Shown: piece after piece, positions 6,891 to 16,118 of the stretch
How positions within the stretch are numbered: the stretch's first letter is position 1
Layout: each line of letters starts with the position of its first letter
Assembly: GCA_938048455.1 (NCBI GenBank)
Contig: CALIUY010000060.1
Location: 1-37,647 of the forward strand
DNA length: 37,647 bases
Direction: 5' to 3'
DNA from: an uncultured Desulfobacterales bacterium
GTDB taxonomy: Bacteria; Desulfobacterota; Desulfobacteria; Desulfobacterales; SpSt-501
Program-made: the position numbers and the translations under genes
The notes under the pieces: model-generated
Told to the model about the DNA's origin: nothing
Databases searched by the model: none
The model's input: only the letters and a program-made list of their open reading frames with translations

Positions 6891-9475
6891 CCGGCGCGCT
6901 CCTCGAGAAACCGGTAATTGCCCTCGAAAAACTGCTCGACATACCATTCGACCCGACGATCCTCCGCGAGATGCATGTCGAGCAGCCGAACGGCCCCGAG
7001 AAGCCGGCCGATCCGGTCGAGCCTTTCCAGGATCGCCGCTTCCTCGTATTTTTTGAGCTCTCCGCGCACCATGTCGCCCTTCTGATCGACCTTGAACCCC
7101 AGGCGCCGCAAAATCTGCGCGATCAGAACCGCCCGCCGCGTGCGGCGGCCGATATCCGCCGCACCGCCCTTGAAGTGAAAAAGGATGTAGTTGTCGTTCA
7201 CCTCGCGGCTGCAGAAGCTGTCGATCGTGGTGAAATGGTAGCCGACGCGCGCGTTGAAGTTGAGGTAGCGGCCGCCGATCAGCGCGTAGCAAGGCTCGCC
7301 CATCCGGCCCTCTTTCAAGGGGTCGCGGATCGCCGTCTGGGCGACGATGGAGGCGAAGCCGCTCCAGCTGAAGCCGACGTTCTGCGACCAATCCACCCCC
7401 TCGTGGCGCATCCCCTGAAGAAGCGCCCGGAACGGAATCGAGGTGACCTCCTCGATTTCGGCGTAGCCCCGGCTGCGGTCGGTCCGCAGACCGTTTCCCA
7501 GGTCCACGGCGAGAATGCGGATCGGAAGATGGGCCCGAACGGGGACGGCGTGGATCGCGTCGGGATCCAGCCGGTTTCCGATGCGGAACATCTCCTGCAT
7601 CGCCATTTCGTGGGCGAAACGGATCACGTCGTGCATCGTGCGGCAGTGGGCGGGGGTGAACTGCGCGCTTTGCGGGTCGGTGAGATGAAGCGGCGCGATC
7701 CGCCGCAGAACGGACTTCACCAACTGGTAGGCGGGACTGCCGCGCATGGGGTTCACCGGGGAAGGAGCGGCGAGCAGGGCCTCGACCCGGCCGCGGTAGA
7801 CGATCCGGCGGGTGGCGTCCACCGTGATCTCCTCGCCGTGAGGGATCGTCTCCGTCGCGCGACCCACCCCCACGAGGGCCGGGACGCGGAACTCGCGGGC
7901 GACCGAGGCCATATGCCCCGTGACGCTGCCCACATCGGTGACGAACGCGGCCACCCGCCCCATCAGCGGAACGAAGCGCGGGGAGGTTTGGCGGGTGACG
8001 ACGATCGCCCCCTCGGGGACGTGGTGCAGCATGTGGTCCGAGCCGAGCACGTAAGCGATTCCGGCGGCGGTGCCTTCGCTTGCGGTCTGACCGCCTTGGA
8101 GAAGGACAGGGTGCTCTTCCGGATCGATTTCGATCGCCGGGCGCGCGACCTCAACCGCTGCGGCGGATTCGCGGCGCGCAAGCGGCCGGGCCTGCAGCAA
8201 AAAAATCCGGTTGCTCTCGTCGATCGCCCACTCGATGTCGAGCGGCACCCCGCCGTAGTGGGCCTCGAGCTTCAGGCCGTAATCGACCAGGCGGTCGATC
8301 TGCTCGTCTTTCAGGCAGGGGCGCTCTTTCAGCGCGGGCGGCAGAGGCTCTTGCCGCACACCGCCCTGGGGGTCGAGCCGGAGCCGAGTCTCTTTGCAGG
8401 CCGTCTGTCGGACGGTCACGCGCCGCGAGCCTCGGTCGACCTCGAAGTAATCGGTGGCCGCGGACCCCTCGACGGCGTCGGCGGCAAGTCCCCAGACGGC
8501 GCTGATCAGGATGCGGTCGCGCCGGAGGTCGTTCGGATCCCGCGTGTAGAGCACCCCGCTCACGGACGCCGGCACCATGGCGATGCAAGCGACGCTCATG
8601 GCGACATCCTGCTCGCGGTAGCCCCGGCGGCGCCGGTAATAGATCGCCCGCGGGCTGAACATGCTCGCCACGACCTCCTTGTAGGCCTGCGGCACCCCCT
8701 CCTCGGTGACGTTGAGCACGGTCGCGTGCTGGCCGGCGAAACTCGCTTCGGTGTCTTCGCTGGTCGCGCTGCTGCGCACGGCAAGCCGCAGTTCCCCCCC
8801 GCAGCGCTCGCCCAGGTCCCGGGCGGCGTGCCGGATCGCCTGATCGAGATCCGCGGGAAGCTCGGCCTGCAGGATCCTCTCCTGGACCTCTTGGCCGGCG
8901 CGGCTTAAGGCCTCGGTGTCGTCCAGGTCCACTTTCGCCAGACGACGGCGAATGAACTCGCCGAGGTCGTTGTAATCGAAGAAGAGCTGGTAGGCGAAGG
9001 CGGTGATCGCAAACCCGGGAGGAACCGGCAGATGGGCGCGGTTGGCGATTTCCCCCAGGTTGGCCGCCTTTCCGCCCACTTCCTGCAGGTTCTCGCGGCT
9101 CAATCGCTCAAGCGGTTGCACGAACCCCGTGTCCTCGAAACGTCGTTTGCGCAGAAGCTCCGCGAACACCCCGCCGGCGATCCGCCGGCTGACCTCGTCC
9201 AGCTCCGAATAGCGTCCGCCGGAAAGCGCGTTCAGGCGGCGCACGATGGCATCGACTTCGACGGAAAGCGCCTCGGCCTGGGAAACGACGTGGAGGAAAG
9301 AAAACGGTTTGTCCTGGTAGACCGTGGACTCGAGATCGGCGATGATCTCGAGCGCCCGGTTGTTCGCCTGGAGCAATTCCTTGAAGCTCTCGTATTTGGA
9401 TTGAAAGAGGTTCGCCTCGCGCTCTTCGAGGCGGGGAGAGCGCCGGAAAAACGCCTGGAGCCATCTCCACAACAT
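6887..9475 (-). CDS. PEP synthase-like protein with an atypical C-terminal domain
   Basis: This 862-residue protein has the first two domains of PEP synthase / pyruvate phosphate dikinase but not the third. Residues 1-130 are helical and family-specific. Residues 133-430 form the ATP-grasp domain (GGKAANLGEIA 134-144, AVRSSATSEDTEASFAGQ 232-249, PLDIEWA and LLQARP near 411-431). Residues 485-565 form the swivelling phosphohistidine domain, with probable catalytic His521 in VTGHMASVARE. After about residue 570 the expected PEP/pyruvate-binding TIM barrel is absent. It is replaced by some 290 residues that I cannot assign. The ATG at 9475 follows a G-rich ribosome site. An in-frame start 35 codons upstream is less likely because that stretch is low-complexity Arg/Gly-rich. 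The protein could autophosphorylate on His and pass phosphate to an unknown acceptor. Confidence 0.82.
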   Translation of the reverse strand: MLWRWLQAFFRRSPRLEEREANLFQSKYESFKELLQANNRALEIIADLESTVYQDKPFSFLHVVSQAEALSVEVDAIVRRLNALSGGRYSELDEVSRRIAGGVFAELLRKRRFEDTGFVQPLERLSRENLQEVGGKAANLGEIANRAHLPVPPGFAITAFAYQLFFDYNDLGEFIRRRLAKVDLDDTEALSRAGQEVQERILQAELPADLDQAIRHAARDLGERCGGELRLAVRSSATSEDTEASFAGQHATVLNVTEEGVPQAYKEVVASMFSPRAIYYRRRRGYREQDVAMSVACIAMVPASVSGVLYTRDPNDLRRDRILISAVWGLAADAVEGSAATDYFEVDRGSRRVTVRQTACKETRLRLDPQGGVRQEPLPPALKERPCLKDEQIDRLVDYGLKLEAHYGGVPLDIEWAIDESNRIFLLQARPLARRESAAAVEVARPAIEIDPEEHPVLLQGGQTASEGTAAGIAYVLGSDHMLHHVPEGAIVVTRQTSPRFVPLMGRVAAFVTDVGSVTGHMASVAREFRVPALVGVGRATETIPHGEEITVDATRRIVYRGRVEALLAAPSPVNPMRGSPAYQLVKSVLRRIAPLHLTDPQSAQFTPAHCRTMHDVIRFAHEMAMQEMFRIGNRLDPDAIHAVPVRAHLPIRILAVDLGNGLRTDRSRGYAEIEEVTSIPFRALLQGMRHEGVDWSQNVGFSWSGFASIVAQTAIRDPLKEGRMGEPCYALIGGRYLNFNARVGYHFTTIDSFCSREVNDNYILFHFKGGAADIGRRTRRAVLIAQILRRLGFKVDQKGDMVRGELKKYEEAAILERLDRIGRLLGAVRLLDMHLAEDRRVEWYVEQFFEGNYRFLEERAG

Positions 9476-9601
9476 GGGGACCCCCCCTCGTGCCGGCCTT
9501 CGGTCCGCCGCGGCGGAAAAGCCGCCGCCGCGGCATGGAAGCCATGATAGCCGTTCCCGCGCCGATTGCAACCGGTCCACGCCTCCGGTCTTCGGCGATC
9601 C

Positions 9602-9631
9602 TTGCCAGGGTCGTCCGCCGCAGACTATAGT
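9602..9631 (+). promoter_or_regulatory. Sigma70-type promoter of the aldehyde oxidoreductase gene
   Basis: TTGCCA (9602-9607) and TATAGT (9626-9631) each match five of six consensus bases and are 18 bases apart, 34 bases before the ATG at 9665. The -10 hexamer lies inside a perfect 12-base palindrome AGACTATAGTCT at 9622-9633, which could be a repressor site. Confidence 0.6.
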
Positions 9632-9664
9632 CTTGGGAAACTCGGCAAGAGGAGGACAACTCGG

Positions 9665-11557
9665 ATGGCTGGCGGATATACAGGGCGCATCGCTTTTGTG
9701 GATCTGACCCGACGCACGGTCGCCATCGAAGACTGGACGGATCTCCAGGCCCGTCCCTTCATCGGCGGCTACGGGCTCGGCGTGCGGGTGATCCTGGAGC
9801 GGCAGCCGGCGGGGGCGGACCCCTTAGGGCCGGAGGCCGTCCTGGGCTTTACGACGGGCCCGCTGACCGGCACTCCGGCGCCGACCGGCGGTCGCTACAT
9901 GGCCTGCGGCAAGTCCCCGCTCACCGGCGGCTGGGGCGATGCCAACGCGGGCGGCCGCTTCGGCGCGGGCCTCAAAGCGGCGGGGTTCGACGCCCTTTTC
10001 GTCTGCGGATCCGCCGATCGGCCCGTGTGGGTCGAAGCGGCCGACGGGCGCGTCCTTCTCCACGACGCCTCCGCCCTCTGGGGGCGGGACAGCATCGAAA
10101 CCGAGGCGGAGATCCGGCGTCTTGCGGCCGACCCGCGCACCCGCATCGCCTGCATCGGCCCGGCCTCCGAGCGGCTCTCGCGGATTTCCGGCATCGTGAA
10201 CGACGGCGGCCGGATCGCCGCCCGCTCGGGACTCGGGGCGGTGATGGGGGCCAAGAAACTCAAGGCCGTCGCCGCCCGGGGCACGAGCCGCGTGTCGGTC
10301 GCCGAACCTGAGTCCCTGCACGCGCTGGCGAGCGCTTTCGCGCGCGAGATCCGCAACATGGCGGGAATGCCGCAGGCGCTGCTGCGCTATGGAACCTGCG
10401 GCTTCACGGCCGCGCTGCTGGCCGGCGGGGCGACCCCGGTCAAGAACTGGCTCCATGCCGGGGAGCCGGCCTTCCCCGGCGCCGCGGGGATCACCGACGC
10501 CGACGCCGTGATCCGCTACCAGACCCGCAAATACGCCTGCAGCGGCTGCCCCATCGGCTGCGGCGGCATCTGCAAGGTCACCGAAGGTCGCTATCCCGTA
10601 GGCGAGGTCCACAAGCCCGAGTACGAGACGCTGGCCGCCTTCGGGCCCCTGTGCCTCTGCCACGATCTCGAGGCCGTCTTCAAGCTCCAGGATCTTTGCA
10701 ACCGCAGCGGACTGGACACGATTTCGGCCGGCCACGTGCTCGCCTTCGCCATCGAGTGCTTCGAGCGCGGAATTCTTACGGCCGCCGACACCGACGGCAT
10801 CCGGCTCGCCTGGGGGGATGCGGCGGCGATGATCGCGCTGCTCGAGCGCGTCATCCGCCGCGAGGGCATCGGGGACCTTCTCGCCGACGGGGTCAAGGCC
10901 GCGGCGGAGCGGATCGGAAGGGGGGCCGCGGCCTGCGCCGTGCACGTGGGCGGGCAGGAGCCGGGGCTGCACCATCCTCTCTTCCTCCCCGGGCGGGGAA
11001 CGGGGTTCGTGGCCGACCCGACGCCGGGGCGCCACACGGCGGCCCCCATGGCGCGCCTCGACGGGGGAGCGGGCGCCTTCGCGCCTTATCCGGAACTGCG
11101 CTTCGAGGCCTTCGAGCGTTACGCCACCCGGGGCAAGGGGCCGATGGCCGCGCGGGCTTCCTGTTACCTCCAGGTGGGCAACTGCGCCGGGGTGTGCATC
11201 ATGCCCCTGATGTTCTTCGGAAACTATCCCCTGATCGAGCTGTTGAACGCGGTGACGGGCTGGGAGATGGATGTCGCCGAGGTTCTCGAAACAGGAGCGC
11301 GGATCCAGACGCTGCGCCAGGCCTTCAACCTGCGCGAAGGAATCGACCCGGCGGCGATACGCCTCCCCGACCGCCTGCTCGGCAGGCCGCCGCAGACCAC
11401 CGGGCCCCTCGCCGGGGTCACGATCGACGTGGATCCGCTCGTACGGGATTTTTGGGAGGAGATGGGTTGGGACCCGAAGACCGGCCGGCCGCTCCCCGAG
11501 ACCCTCCGGCGCCTGCAGATCGAGAAGCTCGTCGGCGTTGCCGCGGGCGCCGCCTGA
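9665..11557 (+). CDS. Aldehyde:ferredoxin oxidoreductase family protein
   Basis: This 630-residue tungsten- or molybdenum-bis-pterin enzyme of the AOR family oxidises aldehydes to acids and reduces ferredoxin in the cytoplasm. The N-terminal AOR domain (GGYGLGVRVI, FTTGPLTGT, ASERLSRISGIVNDGGRIAA, MGAKKLKAV) is followed by the cluster ligands Cys292, Cys295 and Cys299 (CSGCPIGC). KPEYETLAAFGPLC matches the conserved cofactor region. A distal Cys (507 or 511 in NCAGVC) is the probable fourth ligand. Length is normal for the family. The ATG at 9665 has AAGAGGAGG at 9647-9655 and a good promoter. It stands alone, convergent with the acyltransferase gene, so no partner gene narrows the substrate. 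Confidence 0.92.
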   Translation: MAGGYTGRIAFVDLTRRTVAIEDWTDLQARPFIGGYGLGVRVILERQPAGADPLGPEAVLGFTTGPLTGTPAPTGGRYMACGKSPLTGGWGDANAGGRFGAGLKAAGFDALFVCGSADRPVWVEAADGRVLLHDASALWGRDSIETEAEIRRLAADPRTRIACIGPASERLSRISGIVNDGGRIAARSGLGAVMGAKKLKAVAARGTSRVSVAEPESLHALASAFAREIRNMAGMPQALLRYGTCGFTAALLAGGATPVKNWLHAGEPAFPGAAGITDADAVIRYQTRKYACSGCPIGCGGICKVTEGRYPVGEVHKPEYETLAAFGPLCLCHDLEAVFKLQDLCNRSGLDTISAGHVLAFAIECFERGILTAADTDGIRLAWGDAAAMIALLERVIRREGIGDLLADGVKAAAERIGRGAAACAVHVGGQEPGLHHPLFLPGRGTGFVADPTPGRHTAAPMARLDGGAGAFAPYPELRFEAFERYATRGKGPMAARASCYLQVGNCAGVCIMPLMFFGNYPLIELLNAVTGWEMDVAEVLETGARIQTLRQAFNLREGIDPAAIRLPDRLLGRPPQTTGPLAGVTIDVDPLVRDFWEEMGWDPKTGRPLPETLRRLQIEKLVGVAAGAA

Positions 11558-11587
11558 AAGGCGAAGCCCCGCCTCTTCGGCGCATCC

Positions 11588-12553
11588 TCAACGCGCGGCC
11601 GTCTCTCCGGGCCCGCCGCGGCCGGCGGGAGCGTACAGCTCGGGGTGGAACTCCTTCCAGCGGCGCATCAGCCAGTGCCACTGTTCGGGATGGCGGCGGA
11701 TCATCTTCTCGACCCCATCGGTGATCCGCTGGGTGTTCACGAGGATATCGTCGCGAAGGTCGCCTGTGCGCCGCATCTCGATCGGCTCCTCGATCTGCAC
11801 CGCAAACGTCCCGTCCGCCTCGTGCAGGCAGAAGACCGGCAGCACCGGGCAGCGACAGCGCAGGCCGAGCATGGCCGCCGCCGGCGTCGCCGTAGCGCGT
11901 TTTCCGAAAAAACGGACCTCGACCCCGTCCTTGCGGCGCGCCATGTCGACGAGAATCGCCAGCACCCCCCCCTCGCGAACGATCCGGGTCATTTCCGCAA
12001 GCGCGCCTTTTTTGTAGAGGATGCGGCTTCCGAAGCGCGTCCGGGTGCGATGCAGGTAGTTTTCGATCCAGCCCCGCCGAAACTTCTTGGCGACCGCGGT
12101 GAGGGGCCGCCCGAAACAGGCCGGAAGCACCTGCATGCCGAGTTCCCAGTTGCCGAGGTGCGCGGAGACGGCGATGAAGCCGCGTTTCGTCCCCACGGCG
12201 CGGATCGCCCGCTCGAGGCCGAAAAAGCGTACCCGGCGGCGGATGTCCTCGGGTTCGAAGAAGCCCATCTGCAACAGCTCGATCAGAAGCCTGCCGTAAT
12301 GCCGCTCCACCCCGAGCCGCAGGGCTTCGATCTCCGTCGGAGTTCGATCCGGAAAGGCGAAGGCGAGATTGCGCCGGACGAGCCGGCGGGAGTTCGGGGC
12401 GAACGCAAAGAGCGCCCGCCCCGCAAGAGGGCCGATCGAGGCGGCAGGCAATCGTTTGATCAGAGAGCCGACGATCATCGAAAAACGGTCCTCCGTCCAC
12501 GGCCGTTCCGCCGCAGGCGTTTTTTTTTCGGAATCCGGCCTGGTCCCGTTCAT
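11588..12553 (-). CDS. LpxL/HtrB-like lipid A biosynthesis acyltransferase
   Basis: This 321-residue inner-membrane acyltransferase of the LpxL/LpxM family normally adds a secondary acyl chain to the lipid A precursor. The catalytic HxxxxE motif is His132 to Glu137 (SAHLGNWE). Also present are AVAKKFRRGWIE, LVDMARRKDGVEVRFFG and the C-terminal WHWLMRRWK typical of the family. The N-terminus has no obvious long transmembrane helix, but residues 25-55 are moderately hydrophobic. It is a single gene, convergent with the AOR gene (30 bases between stops) and divergent from the UspA gene. It indicates a lipopolysaccharide-containing envelope. Alternatives such as phosphatidylinositol mannoside acyltransferase share this fold but are less likely here. 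Confidence 0.87.
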   Translation of the reverse strand: MNGTRPDSEKKTPAAERPWTEDRFSMIVGSLIKRLPAASIGPLAGRALFAFAPNSRRLVRRNLAFAFPDRTPTEIEALRLGVERHYGRLLIELLQMGFFEPEDIRRRVRFFGLERAIRAVGTKRGFIAVSAHLGNWELGMQVLPACFGRPLTAVAKKFRRGWIENYLHRTRTRFGSRILYKKGALAEMTRIVREGGVLAILVDMARRKDGVEVRFFGKRATATPAAAMLGLRCRCPVLPVFCLHEADGTFAVQIEEPIEMRRTGDLRDDILVNTQRITDGVEKMIRRHPEQWHWLMRRWKEFHPELYAPAGRGGPGETAAR

Positions 12554-12733
12554 AGCCTCTTCGCTCTCGGGCGTAAAGGCCGCTTTTGCCTGCCTGCCGT
12601 TGACGCCCCGGCCACCGCGGAGGTTTCTTGCGCGGCGGGGAGAAATGGGCTAAAGGGGTTCCATCGCGGGCGGCGGGTGCGCGTTTTCGGCCCCGGGTTT
12701 CGATCAGATCCATCAGGCCGGCAGGAGGATCCC

Positions 12734-13270
12734 ATGCACGTCGAGCTTCCGCAATTCCGCAACATCCTCTTCACCACCGATCTTTCCAAACAGACCCGGC
12801 ACGCTTTCCAATACGCCCTCAGCCTCGCCAATCAGTACGGGTCGGTGCTCACCATTCTGTATGTCATGGAGGACTTCTCGCCCAAGCAGACCCTCCATCT
12901 CCAGGGATTTATCGGGGAGGAACGCTGGGAAGAGCTGCGCAAGTCCCACGAGCAGGAGATCCGCCAGATCCTGATCGGCAAGCAGCGCGAAGGCGCCATG
13001 ATCCGCCAAGCCCTCGGGGAGATGTTCGACAGCGCCCGCAAGGAATTCGACGCGCGGAATACGCGGTCGGACGAAATCGTGGTCACCCAGGGGGACCCGG
13101 TCGATTGCATCCTCCAGGAAGCCGAAGCGCGCAAGGCCGACCTGATCGTCATGGGCTATCACTCCCGGGGGCGTCTCGAGGAGGCCGTGATCGGCAGCGT
13201 CAGCCGGAGCGTGCTGCGCCGCAGCAAAGTTCCGGTCCTGCTGATCCGTCTGCCGGACATCGGGGAATAG
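12734..13270 (+). CDS. Universal stress protein (UspA family)
   Basis: This is a 178-residue single-domain UspA protein. The N-terminal strand FRNILFTTDLS and the C-terminal block DLIVMGYHSRGRLEEAVIGS with VPVLLI are diagnostic. The ATP-binding motif is usually G-x2-G-x9-G-S. Here the second Gly of that motif is Ser (GYHS), so nucleotide binding may be altered. The protein is about 30 residues longer than most because of a charged helical insert at about residues 60-100 (EERWEELRKSHEQEI). The start at 12734 has AGGAGG five bases upstream; longer in-frame readings run into the divergent acyltransferase promoter region. It is a lone gene, convergent with hrpB. Confidence 0.9.
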   Translation: MHVELPQFRNILFTTDLSKQTRHAFQYALSLANQYGSVLTILYVMEDFSPKQTLHLQGFIGEERWEELRKSHEQEIRQILIGKQREGAMIRQALGEMFDSARKEFDARNTRSDEIVVTQGDPVDCILQEAEARKADLIVMGYHSRGRLEEAVIGSVSRSVLRRSKVPVLLIRLPDIGE

Positions 13271-13286
13271 AAGCCCCCGCGGCGGT

Positions 13287-15851
13287 TCACCCCGCGGGGC
13301 GGCGGCGGTGCTTGTTTCGTGCCGGGGGCTCGGCCCGAAGCGGGTCCTCGGGCCAGGCGTGTTTCGGGTATCGCCCGCGCAACGCCTTGCGCACCTCGCG
13401 ATAGCTTCCTTGCCAGAAGCCCGCGAGATCGGCGGTCACCTGCACCGGCCGCCCCGCCGGGGAAAGCAGACACACGGTGACGGAAGCCTTCCCGCCGGCG
13501 AGCCGGGGGATTTCGCGGCAGCCGAAGAGGTCCTGCACCCGGGCCGCGAGCACCGGCGTCTCCCCGCCGTAATCGAGGCGGAAGATTCGCCCGTTGGCAA
13601 GCCGGACCTCTACCGGGGCCCACGCCTCGAGGAGGCGAAGCTGATCGGGCGAAAGAAGCCCGCGCAGGGCCGCTTCCAGGCGGGCAGGCGGAAAATCCGC
13701 CAGGCGCCGGATCCCGGCAAGGTACGGCTTCAGCCACCTCTCCAGGTCGGCCGACAAGGCCGGATCGGAAACATCGGGCCATTCTTCGGGCCGCTCGGCG
13801 AAGCGCCGCACGAAGCGTATCCGTCCCTGGAGCCTCCGCGCGTTCTCCGTCCAGGGAAGACTCCCCGCTCCCTTTTCGCGCCAAGCCGCGATCAGGGCCT
13901 CGGCGAGCGCTTCCGGATCGGGTTGGGGATCGATCTCCCGCCGGAGGGCAAGCCTCCCCAGACAAAGAAGCCTCTCCGCGCGCGCCGTGTCCGTTTCGCG
14001 GTCGAAGCGGATCCGCCGACGCACCTCGAGCCGGTCCGCGAAATCCTCGAGCAAGATCTCCATGTCGCAGGCGGCGGCGAGGAAAATGCGCGCCTCGCGG
14101 GGGTTTCCGTCGAGGACCGCGGCCACGATCGTCTCCGCGGCCGAAAGCGGCTCGGGTCCGCCGAAGAAGGCCCCCTGACCGCCGGCGAGAAGATAGCGCG
14201 GCGCCGCCCCCGGCCGGCGCTTGCCGATACGCTCGGGATAGGCCCAGCTGAGCAGACGGCCCGCCTCCCCTTCCGGTTTTTCCCCCTTCGGAATCCCGAG
14301 GCGGCGCTCGAGGAGTGCGGCGAAGATGCGGCAGCGCCGCAGGACCTCGCGGTCGACCCGCAGACGGCCGTCCTCCGAAGGAAAACCCCGCTCCGGACCA
14401 CCGCCGAGCCTCTCGAGCCGCAGGGCGAGGTCGGCGTCGTAGTCGCCGGCGGGGAAGTGCAGGAAGTCCCTCTCGCTTAGGATGGCGGCGATGCGACAGG
14501 CCATCTTCCCCTGCCCCCGGTTGCGTGCCGCAAGCACCATGTGCGCAAGCCGGGGGTGAAGGGCCAGTGCCGCCATCTCGCGGCCGTGTTCCGTGACGCG
14601 GCCTTCGGCGTCGAGCGCCTGCAGCATGCGCAACAGTTCCCCGGCCCGGCGCCAGGCCGCCTGCGGCGGGGGGTCGAGCCACGAAAGCGTCCGCGGGTCT
14701 CGCACGCCCCAGAGGGCGAGCTCGAGCGCCGCCGGCGCGAGATCGCATTCGAGGATCTCGGGCCGGTTGCGCTCGACAAGCGACTTCTGCTCGGCCTCGC
14801 TCCACAGGCGATAGCAGACGCCCGGCCCGGTGCGACCGGCCCGGCCGCAGCGCTGCTCGGCCGCCGCCTTCGACACGGGGATGGTGACCAGACGCGTGAG
14901 GCCGCGTGCGGGGTCGAAGCGCGGAACGCGCATCCGGCCGCCGTCCACGACGCAGTTCACCCCCTCGATGGTGAGGCTCGTCTCGGCCACCGAGGTCGCC
15001 AGGACGATCTTGCGTGTTCCCGGTGGAGCCGCGGCGATCGCCCGGTTCTGTTCCGAGCGCGAAAGGGTCCCCAAAAGGGGCAAAACCCGCCGTCCCCGAT
15101 CTTGCCCCCATCCCGCGAGCAGGGTGGCCACGCGGCGGATCTCGGCCGCACCCGGCAGAAAGACAAGAAGGCCGCCCTCTTCCTCCTCTGCCGCACGCCG
15201 CACGGCGTCGGCGACTTTGCGCTCGAACGGCAAGGGACGGAGGTCGGGCAGGTGGCGCACCGTAACCGGAAAGGTCCTCCCTTCGGCCCGGATGACGGGT
15301 GCGCCGCCCAGCAGAGCGGCCACCGGTTCGGCCTCGAGCGTCGCCGACATGACGAGCAGCCGCAGCTCCGGCCGCAGCACCCGGCGGAGGTCGAGACACA
15401 GGGCGAGTCCCAGATCCGAATCCAGGTGACGCTCGTGGAACTCATCGAAGACGACCAGCCCCACCCCCTCGAGGCCGAAGTCGGCCTGGAGCCGGCGCGT
15501 GAAAACCCCTTCGGTCACGACTTCGATCCGGGTCCGCGGCCCGACCTTCGATTCCAGGCGCACGCGGTAGCCGATCGTTTCCCCCACGGGTTCCCCGCGG
15601 AGCGCCGCCATACGCGAAGCGGCCGCCCGGGCGGCAAGCCGCCGCGGCTCGAGCAAAAGGATGGTTTTACCGGCAAGCCAGGGCTCATCGAGAAGGGCCG
15701 TCGGGACGAGAGTCGTCTTGCCGGAGCCCGGCGGCGCCACCAGCACCGCGGCGTGGGCGGAGGCGAGCGCCCGCCTCAAATCCGGGAGGACGTCGGCGAC
15801 GGGAAGATCACCGCCGTCTTCGTTGGACCGTTTCGGAAATGACATCGGCAT
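13287..15851 (-). CDS. hrpB: ATP-dependent helicase HrpB
   Basis: This 854-residue DEAH-box helicase belongs to the bacterial HrpB family. Walker A is APPGSGKTT (residues 39-47), the DExH box is VVFDEFHERHLDSDLGL, and there follow SATLEA, LATSVAETSLTIEGV and the motif VI QRCGRAGRTGPG. The HA2 region and a C-terminal HrpB domain (GSYREVRKALRGRYPKHAWPED) are present, so it is full length. ATG 15851 and ATG 15845 are both possible. GAGGAGGA lies 14 bases before the first. An open extension to 15983 encodes 44 residues unlike HrpB and was not used. The cellular role of HrpB is poorly defined (RNA-related helicase), and its neighbours give no further clue. Confidence 0.92.
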   Translation of the reverse strand: MPMSFPKRSNEDGGDLPVADVLPDLRRALASAHAAVLVAPPGSGKTTLVPTALLDEPWLAGKTILLLEPRRLAARAAASRMAALRGEPVGETIGYRVRLESKVGPRTRIEVVTEGVFTRRLQADFGLEGVGLVVFDEFHERHLDSDLGLALCLDLRRVLRPELRLLVMSATLEAEPVAALLGGAPVIRAEGRTFPVTVRHLPDLRPLPFERKVADAVRRAAEEEEGGLLVFLPGAAEIRRVATLLAGWGQDRGRRVLPLLGTLSRSEQNRAIAAAPPGTRKIVLATSVAETSLTIEGVNCVVDGGRMRVPRFDPARGLTRLVTIPVSKAAAEQRCGRAGRTGPGVCYRLWSEAEQKSLVERNRPEILECDLAPAALELALWGVRDPRTLSWLDPPPQAAWRRAGELLRMLQALDAEGRVTEHGREMAALALHPRLAHMVLAARNRGQGKMACRIAAILSERDFLHFPAGDYDADLALRLERLGGGPERGFPSEDGRLRVDREVLRRCRIFAALLERRLGIPKGEKPEGEAGRLLSWAYPERIGKRRPGAAPRYLLAGGQGAFFGGPEPLSAAETIVAAVLDGNPREARIFLAAACDMEILLEDFADRLEVRRRIRFDRETDTARAERLLCLGRLALRREIDPQPDPEALAEALIAAWREKGAGSLPWTENARRLQGRIRFVRRFAERPEEWPDVSDPALSADLERWLKPYLAGIRRLADFPPARLEAALRGLLSPDQLRLLEAWAPVEVRLANGRIFRLDYGGETPVLAARVQDLFGCREIPRLAGGKASVTVCLLSPAGRPVQVTADLAGFWQGSYREVRKALRGRYPKHAWPEDPLRAEPPARNKHRRRPAG

Positions 15852-15950
15852 CGACCCGATGAAATTCCTCCTCAACCAGCCTGGTTTCTTCCCCAACTCC
15901 GAGATCGAGAGCGGCGTCCATGAAAAAAAGGGCCTCCAACGAGCCAGAAA

Positions 15951-15987
15951 GCTCTTGATTTTCCCCCCGTCTTGCCATAGCAAGAGC
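15951..15987 (+). other. Possible alternative hairpins in the carB leader
   Basis: GCTCTTG (15951-15957) can pair with CAAGAGC (15981-15987), or TCTTG (15970-15974) can pair with CAAGA (15981-15985) with a six-base loop. The two structures share the right arm and exclude each other. A short pyrimidine/T run (TCTTTTCC) follows. This may be a leader regulatory element of carB about 130 bases upstream of its ATG, but conservation is untested. Confidence 0.25.
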
Positions 15988-16118
15988 CGTCTTTTCCACC
16001 CCCCGAGAAGCCTTCAATTTCGAACACCGGCCGCAGCAGGCCAAGGGAATTCGCTGCAAAGACGGCGGGCGATGCGGCCCGCCGTGCGGTTCCATCTCGA
16101 ATCACGGGAAGGCAACCT

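Noticed and set aside
13273-13300. GC-rich hairpin between the convergent uspA and hrpB genes as a terminator
   Set aside because: The stem is imperfect, has no T-run on either side and overlaps the hrpB coding end.
15852-15983. Open N-terminal extension of hrpB
   Set aside because: The 44 residues do not resemble HrpB, and a GAGGAGGA site supports the shorter start.
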